Part shown: in pieces, positions 32,501 through 40,536 of the stretch
Position numbering within the stretch: the first letter of the stretch is position 1
Layout: the number at the start of each line of letters is the position of its first letter
NCBI GenBank assembly: GCA_003248075.1
Contig: QJYK01000197.1
Location: forward strand, 1 to 42,735
From: Gemmatimonadota bacterium
GTDB lineage: Bacteria; Gemmatimonadota; Gemmatimonadetes; Longimicrobiales; Gaopeijiaceae
DNA length: 42,735 bases
Direction of reading: 5' to 3'
The notes under the pieces: model-generated
The model's database searches: none
What the model was told of the DNA's origin: nothing
The model's input: only the letters and a program-made list of their open reading frames with translations
Made by a program: the position numbers and the translations under genes

Positions 32501-34410
32501 GGTCCTCCGGGCGGCGCATCGGGCGCACCGGGGCCCTCGCCTTGGCCCTGGCGGCCCAGGCGGCCCAGGCGGCGCCCGGCACGGCGCAGGACATCGAGAC
32601 CGCGGCGCGCATGCGGGGCATTCCCCTTCCCACCGCCTACTACGAGCGCGTGGCGCGGGATCCGCGTGCGTTCACCCTGCCGAACGGGCTCTTCACGGTC
32701 GACGCCGACGGCGTCGCGCAACCAGCGTTCGGCATCCAGGGCACGAAGCGCGTCGCGGTGGTGCCGGCACTCTTTTCGGACTCTCCCGAGCCGCACGTGA
32801 GCTCCGAGCAGATCCAACGGGCGATCTTCGACGGGCCCGCGTCGCGGGGCACGCTGACCGAGGCGTACCTCGAGATGTCGCGGGGAGCGCTCACGGTCTC
32901 CGGGGAGGTCAGCCCCTGGGTGCGCACCGCGATCACACGGTCCGAGGTCGTCGGCGAGTCGGACGGGCTGGGTGCCGACGCGCGCGTCGGGGAGTTCCTG
33001 GTGCAGGCGCTCGCCCTCGCCGACCCGGACATCGACTTCGGCCTCTACGACAACGACGGCCCCGACGGCATTCCCAACTCCGGTGACGACAACGGGCTCG
33101 TCGACGCCATCGCCTTCGAGTTCATCGAGATCGCGGCTTCGTGTGGCGGCCCCGGCATCTGGCCGCATCTGTGGGGGATCTCGCCGCAGAACGACGGTCA
33201 GCCGTACCTCTCGGACGACCAGGCGCCGAACGGGGAGCCCATCCGCATCGATGCCTACATCGTCCAGAGCGCCGTCGACTGCGGGGGGGTGGAGGTCCAG
33301 GACGCCGCCACCATCGCCCACGAGTTCGGCCATGTACTCGGCCTTCCCGACTACTATCACCCGACCGCCGCCGGAGGGGCGGACGGACGACGCTGGGTCC
33401 TGGGTTGCTGGGAGCTCATGGCGGCAGGGTCCTGGGGGTGCGGCCCGGTGGGCTCGACACGTGAGCCGTTCGGACCGACCCACATGAGCGCCCGGTCCAA
33501 AGCCGCCCTCGACTGGCTGAGCTACGTCACGATCCCTCCAGACGCCCGGGACCTCACCGTCGAGCTGGATCCGGTCCAGGCGTCGGGGCAGGCCCTGCGG
33601 ATCGCGCTGGACGATTCAGGGCGCGAGTACCTACTGGTCGAGTACCGGTCGCAAACGGGCTTCGACGCGCAGCTGCCCGCGGACGGGGTGATGATCTACC
33701 ATCAGGATTTCCAGGGGGCGTTCCGGCCCGACCCGGCGTCGACCACGCCGTACTTCATGTCGGTGGTGGAGCAGGACGACAACGACGGCCTGGTGCGGAA
33801 CAGCTACGAGGGTGGCAACCGGGGCGAGGCCACGGACGCCTGGGGAGTCGACGGCCTGGATCGGAAGTTGAACGGCCTCACGTCGCCGAGCACGCTCCGC
33901 CACGACGGGACGGCCTCCACGGTGGCCTTCCACTCGCTGGTCGTCGAGGCCGGTAGGGCCCGGCTCCGCCTGTCGACCGCGAGGACGCCTCAGATCGCCA
34001 CGCCCACCGGGCCGATCCAGGTGACCAGGATCGCGGAGTTCGAGCGGAGGCTGCTCATCACGGGTGGAGCCATGCCCTACGCCGTGGAGGCGACCCTGCC
34101 GGACGGCATGAGCGCCGCGGCTGAGGAGGACGACCTCGTGCTGACCGGATCCGTCGACGCCACCGGGCCCTTCGAGCTGGAGCTCCGCGTGATCGACGAC
34201 CGGGGCTCGATATCACCGCAGCTCTCCGTACCGATGAGCGTCGGAGAGTGGACGGTGGGGGAGGACCGCCTCCTGCAGCAGTTCCTCGCGTCGCACGCCG
34301 AGCCACTCGGCACGGCGGAGCTTTCCTACCTGGATTTCGTGGGGAACCGGAACGGACGCTACGACGTCGGAGACCTCAGGGCCTGGCTGCGGAGCCACCC
34401 GGGGAACTGA
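32497..34410 (+). CDS. M6-family secreted metalloprotease
   Basis: 637 residues. Signal peptide about 1-29 (ALALAAQAAQAAPGTAQ). The zinc motif HEFGHVLGLPDYYHP (HExxH, third His, and downstream Met turn in GCWELMAAGSWG) identifies the M6 immune-inhibitor-A-like family. A beta-sandwich region follows (about 380-560), then a short C-terminal unit (FVGNRNGRYDVGDLRAWL) that resembles a dockerin-like calcium loop. Secreted or surface-located. Downstream is a strong hairpin terminator. Confidence 0.9.
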   Translation: MRSSGRRIGRTGALALALAAQAAQAAPGTAQDIETAARMRGIPLPTAYYERVARDPRAFTLPNGLFTVDADGVAQPAFGIQGTKRVAVVPALFSDSPEPHVSSEQIQRAIFDGPASRGTLTEAYLEMSRGALTVSGEVSPWVRTAITRSEVVGESDGLGADARVGEFLVQALALADPDIDFGLYDNDGPDGIPNSGDDNGLVDAIAFEFIEIAASCGGPGIWPHLWGISPQNDGQPYLSDDQAPNGEPIRIDAYIVQSAVDCGGVEVQDAATIAHEFGHVLGLPDYYHPTAAGGADGRRWVLGCWELMAAGSWGCGPVGSTREPFGPTHMSARSKAALDWLSYVTIPPDARDLTVELDPVQASGQALRIALDDSGREYLLVEYRSQTGFDAQLPADGVMIYHQDFQGAFRPDPASTTPYFMSVVEQDDNDGLVRNSYEGGNRGEATDAWGVDGLDRKLNGLTSPSTLRHDGTASTVAFHSLVVEAGRARLRLSTARTPQIATPTGPIQVTRIAEFERRLLITGGAMPYAVEATLPDGMSAAAEEDDLVLTGSVDATGPFELELRVIDDRGSISPQLSVPMSVGEWTVGEDRLLQQFLASHAEPLGTAELSYLDFVGNRNGRYDVGDLRAWLRSHPGN

Positions 34411-34432
34411 GGGGGCCCGACCCTGAACATCA

Positions 34433-34458
34433 CCCCGCCCGGCCGAAGCCGGGCGGGG
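34433..34458. terminator. bidirectional hairpin terminator
   Basis: Perfect 11-bp stem CCCCGCCCGGC (34433-34443) / GCCGGGCGGGG (34448-34458) with loop CGAA on the plus strand and cUUCGg, an extra-stable tetraloop, on the minus strand. It lies between the convergent metalloprotease and LTxxQ genes. There is no clear T-run on the plus strand. Confidence 0.7.
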
Positions 34459-34525
34459 TTCGCGAGACCCACGCTGGGGTGAGGGATGTGTGGGCGTGGG
34501 CCCCACAGCGTCGCATGCTCCTGGA

Positions 34526-35167
34526 TCAGGTCGCGGTGCCGGAGGGCCGCGGAACCGCGCGGGAGGTGTCCGGTGGGGCTCCGCGGAAGCCACGACCGGG
34601 CGCCATCCCGGGACCAAAGCGCGGGCCCATGTTCCTGCCGCCCCGCATGCCCGGGCCGAATCCCATGCCACCGCGGCCGCCGCGCATGCCCTGCCGTCCT
34701 CCGCGCATGGCGCTGCGCCGACCCATCATGAACGCCTGGGCTCGATCGCGGATCTGCTGCAGCTCGTCGCGTTGCGCCTCCGTGAGGATCTCTTCCACGC
34801 GCTCGCGCTCCGCCTGCCGGATTCCTTCCGCGCCCTCCCGTTGGGCCTGCATCTGCGCGCGGAACTCCGCCTCCTCGCCCTCCCCGGCCATGACCCTCGA
34901 GCGCAACTCCTCCATCTGGCTCCGGTGCGCATTGCGACGCGCGACCGCCTCCTGGCGGATCTGGTCCAGCTGCTGAATCTGTGCTTCGGTGAGCTCCAGG
35001 CGATCACGCATCCTCAGGATGCTCTCGACCCCGGGGCCCATCTGCGCAGGCGGGCCACCCCGCCCCATGCCGGGACCCATGGCTCCACGGCGTTGCCCCT
35101 GCGCCGCACCGGGGGCGACGGCCAGCGCCATCGCCAGAATCGCCACACCGCTCGTCATCCGCTTCAT
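34526..35167 (-). CDS. secreted LTxxQ-motif protein with RG/GM-rich tail
   Basis: 213 residues. Signal peptide 1-24 (MALAVAPGAAQG). A helical core (about 45-140) carries LTEAQIQQLDQIRQEA and a second helix with AQRDELQQIRDRA, the LTxxQ pattern of Spy/CpxP-like periplasmic chaperones. From about residue 140 comes a run of GGR/GM repeats (AMRGGRQGMRGGRGGMGF). The Met/Gly/Arg tail is unusual for CpxP. A metal-binding or protein-stress role is possible. Promoter and regulator are not visible. Confidence 0.7.
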   Translation of the reverse strand: MKRMTSGVAILAMALAVAPGAAQGQRRGAMGPGMGRGGPPAQMGPGVESILRMRDRLELTEAQIQQLDQIRQEAVARRNAHRSQMEELRSRVMAGEGEEAEFRAQMQAQREGAEGIRQAERERVEEILTEAQRDELQQIRDRAQAFMMGRRSAMRGGRQGMRGGRGGMGFGPGMRGGRNMGPRFGPGMAPGRGFRGAPPDTSRAVPRPSGTAT

Positions 35168-35246
35168 CGTCTCGTTCTCCTCTGCCTCGCCCGATCTTCC
35201 CTACTCCGGGCATCCACACGATTGGAGCCTGGGGAAGGGGGGTTCG

Positions 35247-35831
35247 TTAAAAGGAGCGCCTGAACGCCCGAGACCAGTCCGCCAGGGAGGAGCGCAGGTA
35301 CCGCGCCTCTTCCCGGGCGCTTCTGCTGATGGGGCCTTCGGCGCCCCGTTCGACCGGCACGTGCACCAGGGTGGGTCCCGGTGTCGTCAGGAGCTCCGGC
35401 ACGGCGGCCGCGAAGGCCACGGGATCGTCGTGCCGGACGCCGCGCGGGAAACCCATCGCCCTGGCCAACCCCGCCCAGTCGATCGCCCCACTGCCAGGAA
35501 CGGGCTGGTGGCCCGTGATCTCGAACGTCCCGTTGTCGACCACGAACAGCAGGTAGTTCCGGGCCCCGCTCTCGACCACCGTCGCAAGGGTGCCGAGGCT
35601 CATCAACATGCTGCCGTCGCCGTTCAGGCAGACGACCATCCGATCCGGGCGGGCGAGTGCCACCCCCAGAGCCAGGTCCGCCGCGTGGCCCATGGCCGAG
35701 TCCGCCGACGCGAAGTCCAGGTCGTGGTCCGAGAGGCGTCCCCAGGGCCTGGTGACGCTCATGGTGGTCACGACCACCTGGTCGGTTCGGTAGTGGGCAA
35801 TCGGACCCAGGAGCTCGTCACGAGTGAGCAC
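35247..35831 (-). CDS. TPP-dependent decarboxylase, PP-domain subunit (ComE/sulfopyruvate or phosphonopyruvate type)
   Basis: 194 residues from GTG 35831, two bases after the stop of the upstream subunit gene. The TPP-binding motif GDGS…DNG is seen (CLNGDGSMLMSLGTLATVVE, then FVVDNGTFEITGHQ), and ADSAMGHAADLALGVAL precedes it. This is the PP half of a split decarboxylase, like ComE of sulfopyruvate decarboxylase or the C-terminal half of phosphonopyruvate decarboxylase. It works with the Pyr-domain subunit beside it. Substrate undefined. Confidence 0.82.
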   Translation of the reverse strand: MLTRDELLGPIAHYRTDQVVVTTMSVTRPWGRLSDHDLDFASADSAMGHAADLALGVALARPDRMVVCLNGDGSMLMSLGTLATVVESGARNYLLFVVDNGTFEITGHQPVPGSGAIDWAGLARAMGFPRGVRHDDPVAFAAAVPELLTTPGPTLVHVPVERGAEGPISRSAREEARYLRSSLADWSRAFRRSF

Positions 35832-35833
35832 GC

Positions 35834-36391
35834 TCAGACCATCGACCCGGTGACGAGGAGCGCGACCGGCCGCTCCTCGGTGCGCGCCCGCACGACCGTG
35901 GCGGTGACCGCCTCGGCCAGGTCCGAAGCGCTCTCGTTGACCTGGAAGGGCACGCCCCACGCCGCCAGGGTCGCCGGGGTGAGGAGGGCCACCGAGTCCA
36001 CGTCGGGGCGAACGAGAAGCTCCCGCGACCGCGGCGCCTCGGGTCCGACGCCTGCCGCCGTCATCTTCGCCCACCCGCGCGCGGTGACCACGATGGGAAG
36101 CGGCACGCCCATGCGGGTCGCCGTGCCCCGCAGCGCGTCGCCGGACTCGAGCAGCCCGGTGTTCTGGATGAGGACCAGCGGGTCGGCCCCACCCAGCCAG
36201 AGGCCGGCAGCGAGGGCGAAGGCCTCCCCTTCGCGCGTCACGATCAGCAATCGAGGACGGCCCGAGACGCGAAGGGCGTCGAAGAGCGGCGCTGACGTGT
36301 TGTCGGGTATGCCGACCACGTGGCTGACTCCGAGATCCTCGAGCACGGGCACGAGCCCGGAGGGCCGCCCCGGGTCGTCCCCACGCCGCAT
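35834..36391 (-). CDS. TPP-dependent decarboxylase, Pyr-domain subunit (ComD type)
   Basis: 185 residues from ATG 36391 (GTG 36394 is alternative; AGGAG lies upstream). The Pyr domain has the catalytic glutamate in TREGEAFALAAGLWLGG. VLIQNTGLLESGDALRG is the QN(T/S)GL signature of sulfopyruvate/phosphonopyruvate decarboxylases. It pairs with the next gene to make an alpha/beta enzyme that converts a beta-substituted pyruvate to an aldehyde and CO2. It follows the permease gene by about 25 bases, in the same operon. Confidence 0.82.
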   Translation of the reverse strand: MRRGDDPGRPSGLVPVLEDLGVSHVVGIPDNTSAPLFDALRVSGRPRLLIVTREGEAFALAAGLWLGGADPLVLIQNTGLLESGDALRGTATRMGVPLPIVVTARGWAKMTAAGVGPEAPRSRELLVRPDVDSVALLTPATLAAWGVPFQVNESASDLAEAVTATVVRARTEERPVALLVTGSMV

Positions 36392-36416
36392 CACCGCCGC
36401 TCTCCTGCGCCGGGGC

Positions 36417-37754
36417 TCACGCCTTCTCCAGGCGCCGAGCCGTCCACCATCCTGCCAAGAGCATGGCGGTGATCATCCCCCCCGCCCCGAGGGTCAATGC
36501 GGGCTGTGTCCCCACCAGGATCGCCAGGATCGCGATGTACAGCGCGATGGTGAGCGCCGGTAACCACGGGTGCCCCGGCATCCGGAAGGGTCGTTCCAGG
36601 TCCGGCCTGGCGGCGCGGAGCTTGAAGTAGCCCAGCAACACCATCGTGTCCACCGAGATCGCCACGGTCATCATGAAGCGGATGAGCAGCTCGAACGCGC
36701 CCGTGAGCGCGAGTGCGCCGATCCAAAGCGCGATGAAGTAGAGCGCGTTCCTCGGGGTCCCTCGTTCGTCTACAAGGGTCCACGCTCTCGGCGCCAGCCC
36801 GTGTTGGCCGAGTCCGTAGGCGACCCGCGGCAGCCCCAGGAAGTTCACGTTCGCGCTGCTCACGAGGATGAGCAGGCTCGCGAGCACGACCACCGTTCCG
36901 GCCGCTTCGCCGAACACCGCCGCGATCGCATCCTGGGCCACCAGCTCCGACCCGGCCATCTCCTCGGGCGTGAGCGCGGCCAGAAAAGCCACATTCAAGA
37001 GCAGATAGAGGATCATGACCGCGATCGAGCCACCCACGAGGATGCGTGGCAGCGCGCGGCCCGGATCCCGGACCTCGGCGGCCATCTTCGCCGCGTCTTC
37101 CCATCCGTAGTAGGCGAATGAGATCGACTGGTACGCGAGCGCGAAGGCGAGAAGACCCGCCGAGGGGCCAGAAGGTGGCCTGGCGGCGACCTCGAAGCCG
37201 GCCAGGTCCCCCGCCCATATGCCTGCGGCGGCAATCATCAGGATCACGAGAACCTTGATCGCGGTGGTCACGTTCTGGAATGCCGTGCTCGCCTTCAAGC
37301 CGCGCGTATGCAGCACGAAGAACCCCAGCACCACGGATGCGGACAGGATGGGGAGAGAGCCCCGCCCGCCGGCCAGGATCCTTACGTACTCGGCGATGAC
37401 GACGGCCTTGGACGCCCCCGAGAAGCCGCGGGTGATCAGCAGCTCCGACCAGCCCGCGAGAAAGCCCATGGTGGGCCCCCACGCGTGACGCGCGTACACG
37501 TACTTGCCGCCCGCCTCCGGCAACGCGGCGGCCATCTCCGCGAGCACGAGGGTCGAAAGCGCCACGACCACGCCCCCGAAGATCCAGGCCAGCAGGATGA
37601 GGCGAGCGTCGCCGAGGTAGCCCGCGATGAGCCCCGGGGTCCGCAGGATTCCCGCTCCGATGACGATCCCCACCGTCACCGCCATGCCGTCCCGGATGCG
37701 CAGGACCCGCTGGAGCGCGTGCGTCCCGGCCTCTGCGCTCGGTGTCGCGGTCAT
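36417..37754 (-). CDS. APC-family amino-acid/polyamine permease
   Basis: 445 residues from ATG 37754, chosen because AAGGAGAG is directly before it; another ATG seven codons upstream has no such site. About 12 hydrophobic helices begin with MAVTVGIVIGAGILRTPG (the G-rich first helix of APC transporters). It continues with EMAAALPEAGGKYVYARHAWG. The location between lutC and the TPP decarboxylase genes suggests uptake of the substrate or a related organic acid. The cargo cannot be read from sequence. Confidence 0.9.
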   Translation of the reverse strand: MTATPSAEAGTHALQRVLRIRDGMAVTVGIVIGAGILRTPGLIAGYLGDARLILLAWIFGGVVVALSTLVLAEMAAALPEAGGKYVYARHAWGPTMGFLAGWSELLITRGFSGASKAVVIAEYVRILAGGRGSLPILSASVVLGFFVLHTRGLKASTAFQNVTTAIKVLVILMIAAAGIWAGDLAGFEVAARPPSGPSAGLLAFALAYQSISFAYYGWEDAAKMAAEVRDPGRALPRILVGGSIAVMILYLLLNVAFLAALTPEEMAGSELVAQDAIAAVFGEAAGTVVVLASLLILVSSANVNFLGLPRVAYGLGQHGLAPRAWTLVDERGTPRNALYFIALWIGALALTGAFELLIRFMMTVAISVDTMVLLGYFKLRAARPDLERPFRMPGHPWLPALTIALYIAILAILVGTQPALTLGAGGMITAMLLAGWWTARRLEKA

Positions 37755-37771
37755 GGCTTCTCTCCTTGAGG

Positions 37772-38404
37772 TCATCGGGAGGTCGGGCCTTCGAGAACGA
37801 GCGCCACCACGCGCGCGGGCCCATGGACGCCTCGAACGAGGACCTGGCCGATGTCGGCTGATTTGCTCGGGCCCGAGTGAAGGCCGATGGCCGAGGGCAG
37901 GTCGCCGGCCAAAGAGGTCAGCGCGTCCGTCAGGGTGGCGTGGACGTCACGCTCACGCACGAGCACGACATGGGTCGGAGGGAGGATCTGGGTCCGTCGT
38001 CCGTCGCGGGCATCGAGGATCAGAGAACCGGTCTCGGCCACGGCGCCACGCGCCATGGACACACCCAGCGCGGCCAGCTCGGGCGCCGCGGTGCCCAGGC
38101 CGACCGCGACCCCGAGCGGGAGGGTCGCGCCGAGCGAGACCGCGCCGAAGCCCTGCGCAAAGCGGAGCAGCCACGACTCGGCCTCCTCCTCGGACGACGC
38201 CCGGGCCACCTCGCCCCCGGCCGCCGCGAACATGCGGGCGAAGCGGTCCACGAGCTGAGCCGGCGTCGGGGGTTTCTCGGCTCCCCCGGTGGGCCGCCAT
38301 CCCTCGAACGGACCCGGGTGCTCGAAGCGGAGACGGCCCTCCAACGCCGATCGCACACGGCGGAGAACGGCATCACGACCCTGGCCCCCGACCCCGTCGC
38401 TCAT
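37772..38404 (-). CDS. lutC: LutC-like LUD-domain protein
   Basis: 210 residues from ATG 38404, overlapping the lutB stop (TGATG). The LUD domain (DUF162) is shown by SLGATLPLGVAVGLGTAAPELAAL-like text, AETGSLILDA and PTHVVLVRERDVHATLTDAL, and the end SADIGQVLVRGVHGP. LutC is the third component of the LutABC L-lactate oxidising complex. It lies 17 bases before the permease gene. Confidence 0.9.
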   Translation of the reverse strand: MSDGVGGQGRDAVLRRVRSALEGRLRFEHPGPFEGWRPTGGAEKPPTPAQLVDRFARMFAAAGGEVARASSEEEAESWLLRFAQGFGAVSLGATLPLGVAVGLGTAAPELAALGVSMARGAVAETGSLILDARDGRRTQILPPTHVVLVRERDVHATLTDALTSLAGDLPSAIGLHSGPSKSADIGQVLVRGVHGPARVVALVLEGPTSR

Positions 38405-39795
38405 TCGATCCCCTCCCTCCAGAGCCGGTGGAAGGGCTTGGGGCTGAACGAGGGAGCCAGGCGCTCGTCGGTCCATCCACCGAGCACCGGCAGTGAACGG
38501 CGGCCTATCGGCGAGCTCGCAGCGCGCAGCGCCGCGCCCGCGAGGTGGAACAGAGTCGGCCGCTCGGCCGCGACGGCGAACCCGTGCATCGCCGCCCGCT
38601 CGGCCGACGGCACGAGACCGGCCTCCACGGCGCGCTCCCTCCAGTAGAGAAGGAGGTCCGGGATGGGGATGCGCACCGGGCATACGTCGGCACAGGCGCC
38701 GCAGAGGCTGGAGGCGTACGGAAGCGGCATGGCCTCCTCCAGCCCGAGGAGCCCCGGCGCCAGGATCGCCCCGATGGGGCCGGAGTACGTGAAGCCGTAA
38801 GGGTGGCCTCCGGTCTGGCGGTAGACGGGGCAGATGTTCAGGCAGGCTCCGCAGCGTACGCAGCGCAGCGCCTCCCAGGCGCGATCGTCCGCGAGCACGC
38901 GGGTCCGGCCATTGTCCACCAGCACGACGTGCATCTCCTCGGGCCCGTCCCGCTCGTCGTCTCCTCGCGGACCCTGGATCAGCGACACGTAGTTGCCGAT
39001 GGGCTGACCCGTCGCGCTCCTGGACGTGAGCTGGAGGAAGGCGGACAGGTCGACGAAGCGTGGGACGAGCTTCTCGATCCCCACCATGGCCACGTGGATG
39101 CGCGGCGCCGACGTGCTCAGTCGGATGTTGCCTTCGTTCTCGATGAGCGCGACGGTCCCCGTCTCCGCCGCAAGGAAGTTGCCGCCCGAGATCCCGAGGT
39201 CGGCCTTGAGGAACTCGGTGCGCAGCGCCGCCCGTGCCGCCGCTGCCAACGCGTCCGGGGTAGCGTCCGGTGGGGTCCCGAGCACCCTCGCGAAAAGCTG
39301 CCTGCAGTCCTCGACGCTCAGGTGGATCGCCGGGCCGACGATGTGGCTCGGTGGCTGACCCAGCAGCTGGATGATGTATTCGCCGAGATCGGTCTCGCGC
39401 ACGGTCACGTCGTGCGACTCGAGGAAGGCGTTCACACCGAGCTCCTCGGTGAGCATGCTCTTCGCCTTCACCGCGCGCTTGACCCCGGCTGCCCGCACGA
39501 TGCCGTCGAGGACGTCCAAGGCATCCGCGGCCGTCTCGGCCCAATGGACGCGGACGCCGTTCCGCTCCATCGCCCGCTCCGCGACCTCCAGGTATCGGTC
39601 CAGGTGCGTGAGTGCATGCCGCTTCACGTCTCGCAGCCAGTCCCGCCAACGGGCCGCATCAATCTCACGCCACGCGGCCTCCCGTCCGCCATCGAAGGTG
39701 CGCGTCGCCGCGGAGACGGCTCGGCGTACTCCGGGCTGCTCCCGGATCGAGCGCTTGGAGCGCTCGGGATAACCGGCGGGCCCGTCCGGCATCAT
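38401..39795 (-). CDS. lutB: LutB-like iron-sulfur LUD protein
   Basis: 464 residues from ATG 39795. An LUD domain (about 60-300; KAKSMLTEELGVN, ETGTVALIENEGN) is followed by two 4Fe-4S motifs (RCVRCGACLNICPVY and LCGACADVCPVRIP). LutB carries electrons from 2-hydroxy acid oxidation. The start overlaps the lutA stop. Extra N-terminal reading frame beyond this ATG is a shadow over lutA. Confidence 0.93.
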   Translation of the reverse strand: MMPDGPAGYPERSKRSIREQPGVRRAVSAATRTFDGGREAAWREIDAARWRDWLRDVKRHALTHLDRYLEVAERAMERNGVRVHWAETAADALDVLDGIVRAAGVKRAVKAKSMLTEELGVNAFLESHDVTVRETDLGEYIIQLLGQPPSHIVGPAIHLSVEDCRQLFARVLGTPPDATPDALAAAARAALRTEFLKADLGISGGNFLAAETGTVALIENEGNIRLSTSAPRIHVAMVGIEKLVPRFVDLSAFLQLTSRSATGQPIGNYVSLIQGPRGDDERDGPEEMHVVLVDNGRTRVLADDRAWEALRCVRCGACLNICPVYRQTGGHPYGFTYSGPIGAILAPGLLGLEEAMPLPYASSLCGACADVCPVRIPIPDLLLYWRERAVEAGLVPSAERAAMHGFAVAAERPTLFHLAGAALRAASSPIGRRSLPVLGGWTDERLAPSFSPKPFHRLWREGIE

Positions 39796-40532
39796 GGAGC
39801 GGTCCTCAGCCCAACCGAGGTGCCCACCCCCTCCCAAAGCACCGAGGCGAGATGACGGAACCGGGTTGTCAGCAGACGACGCCCGGCGCGGCCAGAGAGC
39901 TGCATGAGGCATCCACCATCGGCCGAGGTGACGAAGTGCACGTCCGGAAGCGAGTCCAGCTTGGCGTCCGCCATGGCCGCGGACACCGCAGGTAGCTTCG
40001 CGGCGAAGAGGCCTCCGAAACCGCAACACTCGCGGTCCGCCCTCCAGTCGACGACCTCCGCGCCGGCCCCGGCGAGCAGCCTCAGGGGCTCGTCGTGCTC
40101 GCCCAGCAGGCGCAGCGCGTGACACCCATGGTGATAGGCCACGCGACGTCCCGACAGTCCCGTTCCGAGCCGCTCCACTCCGGCGACGCGCACCAGGAAC
40201 TCCGAGAGCTCGTACGTCCGGGCCGCGAGCGCCTCGGCATGCCGCCGTTCCTCACCTTCGAAGAGCTCGGGAACGTGATGGCGCATCATCGCTGTGCAGC
40301 TTCCGGAGGGAAGCACGACCCAGTCGGCGCCCCCCAGCGCTTCGAGTGTGTGGCGCGCGGCGCGACGTGCCTCCTGAGCGTACCCGGCATTGAGCGCAGG
40401 CTGTCCGCAGCACGTGAGCCCGGCAGGCACCTCCACGGTCGCGCCGACGTGGCGGAGGAGGCGGACCGCGTCGACGCACGCGTCGGCGAACAGTCGATCC
40501 CCCAGGCAGGTCGAGAAGAAGGAGACGCGCAC
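39792..40532 (-). CDS. lutA: LutA-like CCG-domain oxidoreductase subunit
   Basis: 246 residues from GTG 40532. Two cysteine-rich CCG domains are seen: LTCCGQPALNAGYAQEAR and CCGFGGLFAAKLPAVSAAMADAKL, plus YHHGCHALRLLGE. These bind 4Fe-4S clusters as in LutA/GlcF/HdrB. It lies four bases after the membrane glycosyltransferase-like gene and overlaps lutB. Confidence 0.93.
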   Translation of the reverse strand: MRVSFFSTCLGDRLFADACVDAVRLLRHVGATVEVPAGLTCCGQPALNAGYAQEARRAARHTLEALGGADWVVLPSGSCTAMMRHHVPELFEGEERRHAEALAARTYELSEFLVRVAGVERLGTGLSGRRVAYHHGCHALRLLGEHDEPLRLLAGAGAEVVDWRADRECCGFGGLFAAKLPAVSAAMADAKLDSLPDVHFVTSADGGCLMQLSGRAGRRLLTTRFRHLASVLWEGVGTSVGLRTAP

Positions 40533-40536
40533 CTGC

